Shown here in pieces: positions 14,336 to 16,571 of a DNA stretch of 16,571 nt. Location: contig JAICTU010000172.1 of the NCBI GenBank assembly GCA_025936205.1, forward strand, positions 1 through 16,571, given 5' to 3'. Made by a program: the position numbers and the translations under genes. Each line of letters opens with the position of its first letter. Within the stretch, counting starts at the first letter, position 1. The notes under the pieces are model-generated. The model was not told the origin of the DNA. It worked only from the letters and a program-made list of their open reading frames with translations, and did not search any database. This DNA is from Polyangiaceae bacterium (GTDB lineage: Bacteria > Myxococcota > Polyangia > Polyangiales > Polyangiaceae).

Positions 14336-15550
14336 TCAGCGGTCGCACTCGCCGCCAATCATGTTGAGGGAGCCGAAGCACGGCACCACGTCGGAGACCA
14401 TCGCTCCGGTGATCACGCGCTCCAGCCCGCTGGTGACAAGGAAGCAAGGCGGCCGAATGCGCACCCGGTAGGGCGTGCCGCTGCCATCGCTGACCAGATA
14501 GAAACCGAGCTCCCCGTTGCCGCCTTCACTGTACGAGTACACCTCGCCGGCGGGGATCTTCAGGCCCTCCATGATCACTTTGAAGTGCCGAATGGTGCCC
14601 TCGATGGTGTTGTAGACCTCTTCCTTCGGAGGCAGCACCACGCGCGGATCATCCACATTGATCGGGCCGGAGTTGGGCAGCTTCTTCAGCGCCTGCTCGA
14701 TGATGCGGGCGCTCTGCTTGATCTCTTCGATGCGCACGACGAATCGATCCAGGCAATCGCCTTCAGAACCGACCGGCACGTCGAAATCGAACTCGTCGTA
14801 GCGGCCGTACGGATGCGCCTTGCGAACGTCGTACGGGACGCCGCACGCCCGTAGGCACGGCCCCGTCCATCCCAGGGAGATGGCATCTTCCGCGCTGATC
14901 TTGCCGATGCCCTGCAGACGATCGAGAAAGATGCGATTGCCGAACAACAGGCGCTCGGACTCCTCGACGATGGCCAGGATCTCGCGGACCGCCGCTCGCG
15001 CGGTCTCCTTGAATCCCTCCGTGGGCGGGGACGCCATGCCGCCGATGCGACCGAAGCTGTGCGTTAGGCGCGCCCCCGTCTCCTCCTCCATGATGTCCCA
15101 GATCATCTCGCGACCTTTGATCATCCAGAGGAAGGGCGTGAACGCACCGAGCTCCATGGCCATTGCGCCGTCGCAGGTCAGGTGGTCCGAAATGCGCGCC
15201 AGCTCACCGAGCGCGATCCGGTAATACGCGCAGCGCGGCGTGACCTCGATGCCCAGCATCTTCTCGCAGGCCTGCGAGAAACCGACGTTGTTGAGCATCG
15301 GCGAAACGTAGTTGCAGCGGTCGACGTACGGATACACCTGGGACCAGGTGCCGCGCTCGCACATCTTTTCGAAGCCGCGGTGCAGGTACCCGACCTGCAC
15401 GTCCACGCGCTCGATGACCTCTCCGCTGAGCTCCATTTGGCAACGCACGGTGCCGTGCATGGCCGGGTGCGCGGGACCGACGTTGATGAACATCGGCTCT
15501 GCGTCGAGCTCGAGCTCGGATCGTTCGAGATCTAGATCCTGGGTTTCCAT
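14336..15550 (-). CDS. nuoD: Complex I subunit D (49 kDa type)
   Basis: Peripheral-arm subunit that forms most of the quinone headgroup pocket next to NuoB. It has 404 residues, normal length. INVGPAHPAMHG carries His32 and DRCNYVSP carries Tyr81; their spacing of 49 equals that of the quinone-binding His38 and Tyr87 of Thermus Nqo4. VGYLHRGFEK, ELARISDHL and the C-terminal VVPCFGSLNMIGGECDR are all conserved. The ATG at 15550 has GGGGAG 6 bases upstream. It lies 18 bases after nuoC and 33 bases before nuoG. An acidic N-terminal leader of about 18 residues precedes the conserved part. Confidence 0.97.
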   Translation of the reverse strand: METQDLDLERSELELDAEPMFINVGPAHPAMHGTVRCQMELSGEVIERVDVQVGYLHRGFEKMCERGTWSQVYPYVDRCNYVSPMLNNVGFSQACEKMLGIEVTPRCAYYRIALGELARISDHLTCDGAMAMELGAFTPFLWMIKGREMIWDIMEEETGARLTHSFGRIGGMASPPTEGFKETARAAVREILAIVEESERLLFGNRIFLDRLQGIGKISAEDAISLGWTGPCLRACGVPYDVRKAHPYGRYDEFDFDVPVGSEGDCLDRFVVRIEEIKQSARIIEQALKKLPNSGPINVDDPRVVLPPKEEVYNTIEGTIRHFKVIMEGLKIPAGEVYSYSEGGNGELGFYLVSDGSGTPYRVRIRPPCFLVTSGLERVITGAMVSDVVPCFGSLNMIGGECDR

Positions 15551-15568
15551 GTGACGCTCCCCGCCTGC

Positions 15569-16213
15569 TCAGGCTTCGGGGTTTCTTCCCTGGCCTGCGT
15601 CCAGCGCTTCAGGGAAAAGCTCCGGATCGCTTTCGCTGCCGTGTGGCCCGGATTGCTGGTGGGTTTGACGCCCGAAGGGCATGCCCTCGAACGCGGTGAA
15701 GGGCGGCAGCTTCTCGTTGTTGACACCCTCGCGATAAGGAACGAGGGGCTGGATGCGCTCTGCCGGATAATCCTTGCGCAGCGGGTGGCCGACGAACTCC
15801 GGGTACATCAGGATCCGGCGCAGATCAGGGTGGCCGACGAACTGGATGCCGAACATGTCGTAGCACTCGCGCTCCATCCAGTTGGCGCTGCCCCACAGAT
15901 CCGAGATCGAGTCCACGCGCACGTCCTCGCCCGTGCGATCGCCCACGCGCGTCTTCAGCCGCAGCCGGTGCCCGTGCTGCAGAGAATAGAGGTGAGCCAC
16001 TACTTCGAAACGCGGATCACGCTCGGGGTAGTCGACCGCCGTGAGATCCGTGAGCATGTTCATCTGAGCCGGCGGCGCGTCGCGCAGAAAGCGACATACT
16101 TCATGCCAGCTGCCCGGATCGAGCACCACGGTTTCGTCTCCGTGTTGCGCGTAAGTCTCCAGCACCGCCAGCGCGAATTGGTTCTTGAGCAGATCGACGA
16201 GTCGTTGCGCCAT
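15569..16213 (-). CDS. nuoC: Complex I subunit C (30 kDa type)
   Basis: Peripheral-arm structural subunit that packs against NuoD. It has 214 residues from the ATG at 16213, which begins MAQRLVDLL and has GGAGAGG about 11 bases upstream. The family signature ERECYDMFGIQF starts at 114, followed by HPDLRRILM and HPLRKDYP. A Gly/Pro-rich tail of about 45 residues ends the protein. An open frame extends upstream to 16339, but the 42 extra residues are low-complexity, coincide with dispersed repeats and do not resemble NuoC, so I treat them as leader. It is separated from nuoD by 18 bases and from nuoB by 141 bases. Confidence 0.96.
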   Translation of the reverse strand: MAQRLVDLLKNQFALAVLETYAQHGDETVVLDPGSWHEVCRFLRDAPPAQMNMLTDLTAVDYPERDPRFEVVAHLYSLQHGHRLRLKTRVGDRTGEDVRVDSISDLWGSANWMERECYDMFGIQFVGHPDLRRILMYPEFVGHPLRKDYPAERIQPLVPYREGVNNEKLPPFTAFEGMPFGRQTHQQSGPHGSESDPELFPEALDAGQGRNPEA

Positions 16214-16354
16214 GCTTGATTGAGCCTCTCCGAGCCTCGAGCTAGTGGATGCCGCCTCGGGGTGCGGGGTGTCCCCCGCGCCCGGGGTGTCCGCGCGCGG
16301 TGGTATATACACCCCGCGGCGCGAGCAGGACACTCGCACCGGGCGGCGCGCCCG
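16214..16354. other. 141-base nuoB-nuoC intergenic region
   Basis: Besides the palindromic repeats it holds a small hairpin, GCGAG-N7-CTCGC (16321-16337), and an isolated AT patch GGTATATACACC (16302-16313), striking in such GC-rich DNA. The AT patch could be part of a promoter for nuoC, but no good -35 partner is evident. No gene is supported here. Confidence 0.5.
16256..16279. repeat. Dispersed palindromic repeat in the nuoB-nuoC gap
   Basis: CTCGGGGT followed by GCGGGG, TGTC and CCCCGC (arms of 6). A second, shorter relative (CCCGGGGTGTCCGCG) follows at 16281-16295. It is the closest relative of the nuoG copy and shares the CTCGGG lead with the lipA copy. Confidence 0.75.
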
Positions 16355-16571
16355 TCACGCCACAGAATCTCGCTTCTTACCGAGTTGCACCAGTCCGTGC
16401 GTCGGCAGATCCACCGGGTCGACGCGCGGCTTCACCACTGCGGGCGTCGGATCGCGTCGGGCGATCTTGTCCATCAGCAGCATCAGGCCGTCGAGCACCC
16501 CTTCGGGGCGCGGCGGACAGCCGGGGATGTAGACGTCACAGGGGATGATCTTGTCGATACCCGCGACCGTC
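16355..16571 (-). CDS. nuoB: Complex I subunit B, C-terminal fragment
   Basis: Seventy-one residues read from the right edge to a TGA at 16355. [20 protein letters not shown] followed by RPE is the C-terminal signature of NuoB (PSST), which holds the terminal 4Fe-4S cluster N2. The Cys in PGCPPRPE is the fourth N2 ligand; the other three would lie outside the window. After this the sequence continues with [16 protein letters not shown] and a hydrophilic tail ending KKRDSVA. The fragment is upstream of nuoC in the usual nuoB-C-D order. Confidence 0.95.
   Translation of the reverse strand, partial: TVAGIDKIIPCDVYIPGCPPRPEGVLDGLMLLMDKIARRDPTPAVVKPRVDPVDLPTHGLVQLGKKRDSVA

Noticed and set aside
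12860..14854. A plus-strand open frame of 664 codons antisense to nuoG and nuoD
   Set aside because: It lies wholly opposite two clearly recognised genes, its product is His/Arg/Ala-rich without recognisable domains, and long antisense frames are expected in GC-rich coding DNA.
16214..16339. Extended NuoC N-terminus of 42 residues
   Set aside because: The segment is made of repeat DNA, has no NuoC similarity, and a normal start with a ribosome binding site exists at 16213.
1..16571. CRISPR arrays, transposases, toxin-antitoxin or phage-defence systems
   Set aside because: No regularly spaced direct repeats of CRISPR size and no proteins with such motifs were seen; all recognised genes are metabolic or translational.

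Overview
The window is GC-rich and almost entirely coding. Every gene I can support lies on the minus strand, so transcription runs from the right end to the left. The gene set suggests a Gram-negative bacterium of the former Deltaproteobacteria, most likely Myxococcota. The clues are the order prs-rplY-pth-rpsF, a branched-chain 2-oxoacid dehydrogenase (bkd) operon, a split complex I (nuo) operon, and long Ala/Pro-rich tails and linkers on housekeeping proteins. The phylum is inferred from gene content; no rRNA is present.

In transcription order, the right half (16571 to 10159) carries complex I genes: the 3' end of nuoB, then nuoC, nuoD, nuoG, nuoH and nuoI. nuoE and nuoF are missing from their usual place between D and G, and nuoJ-N do not follow nuoI. 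NuoH is about 593 residues. It carries a block of about 147 residues with four predicted membrane helices inside the cytoplasmic loop that normally joins helix 1 to the quinone-site region. NuoG is short at 567 residues.

Directly behind nuoI, with gaps of a few bases or overlaps, follow gatB (tRNA amidotransferase subunit B), mtnA (methylthioribose-1-phosphate isomerase) and lipA (lipoyl synthase). After 162 bases come bkdA1, bkdA2 and bkdB, the E1-alpha, E1-beta and E2 subunits of a branched-chain 2-oxoacid dehydrogenase. LipA makes the lipoyl cofactor that E2 carries, so their adjacency is functional. A candidate intrinsic terminator follows bkdB.

A 304-base non-coding gap (2545-2848) separates this run from a second group: prs (PRPP synthetase), rplY (ribosomal protein bL25/Ctc), pth (peptidyl-tRNA hydrolase) and the first 19 codons of rpsF (ribosomal protein bS6). 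This is a translation and nucleotide-precursor cluster.

Two non-coding signals stand out. The first is a dispersed short palindrome (core GCGGGGTGTCCCCGC) found in about six full or partial copies: between genes, at the start of lipA (two copies, read in different frames) and in a linker of nuoG. The second is a small tandem array of CCTGCCT units just upstream of rplY. The unusual NuoH and the repeat family are the best leads. I see no CRISPR array, transposase, tRNA, rRNA or defence gene.
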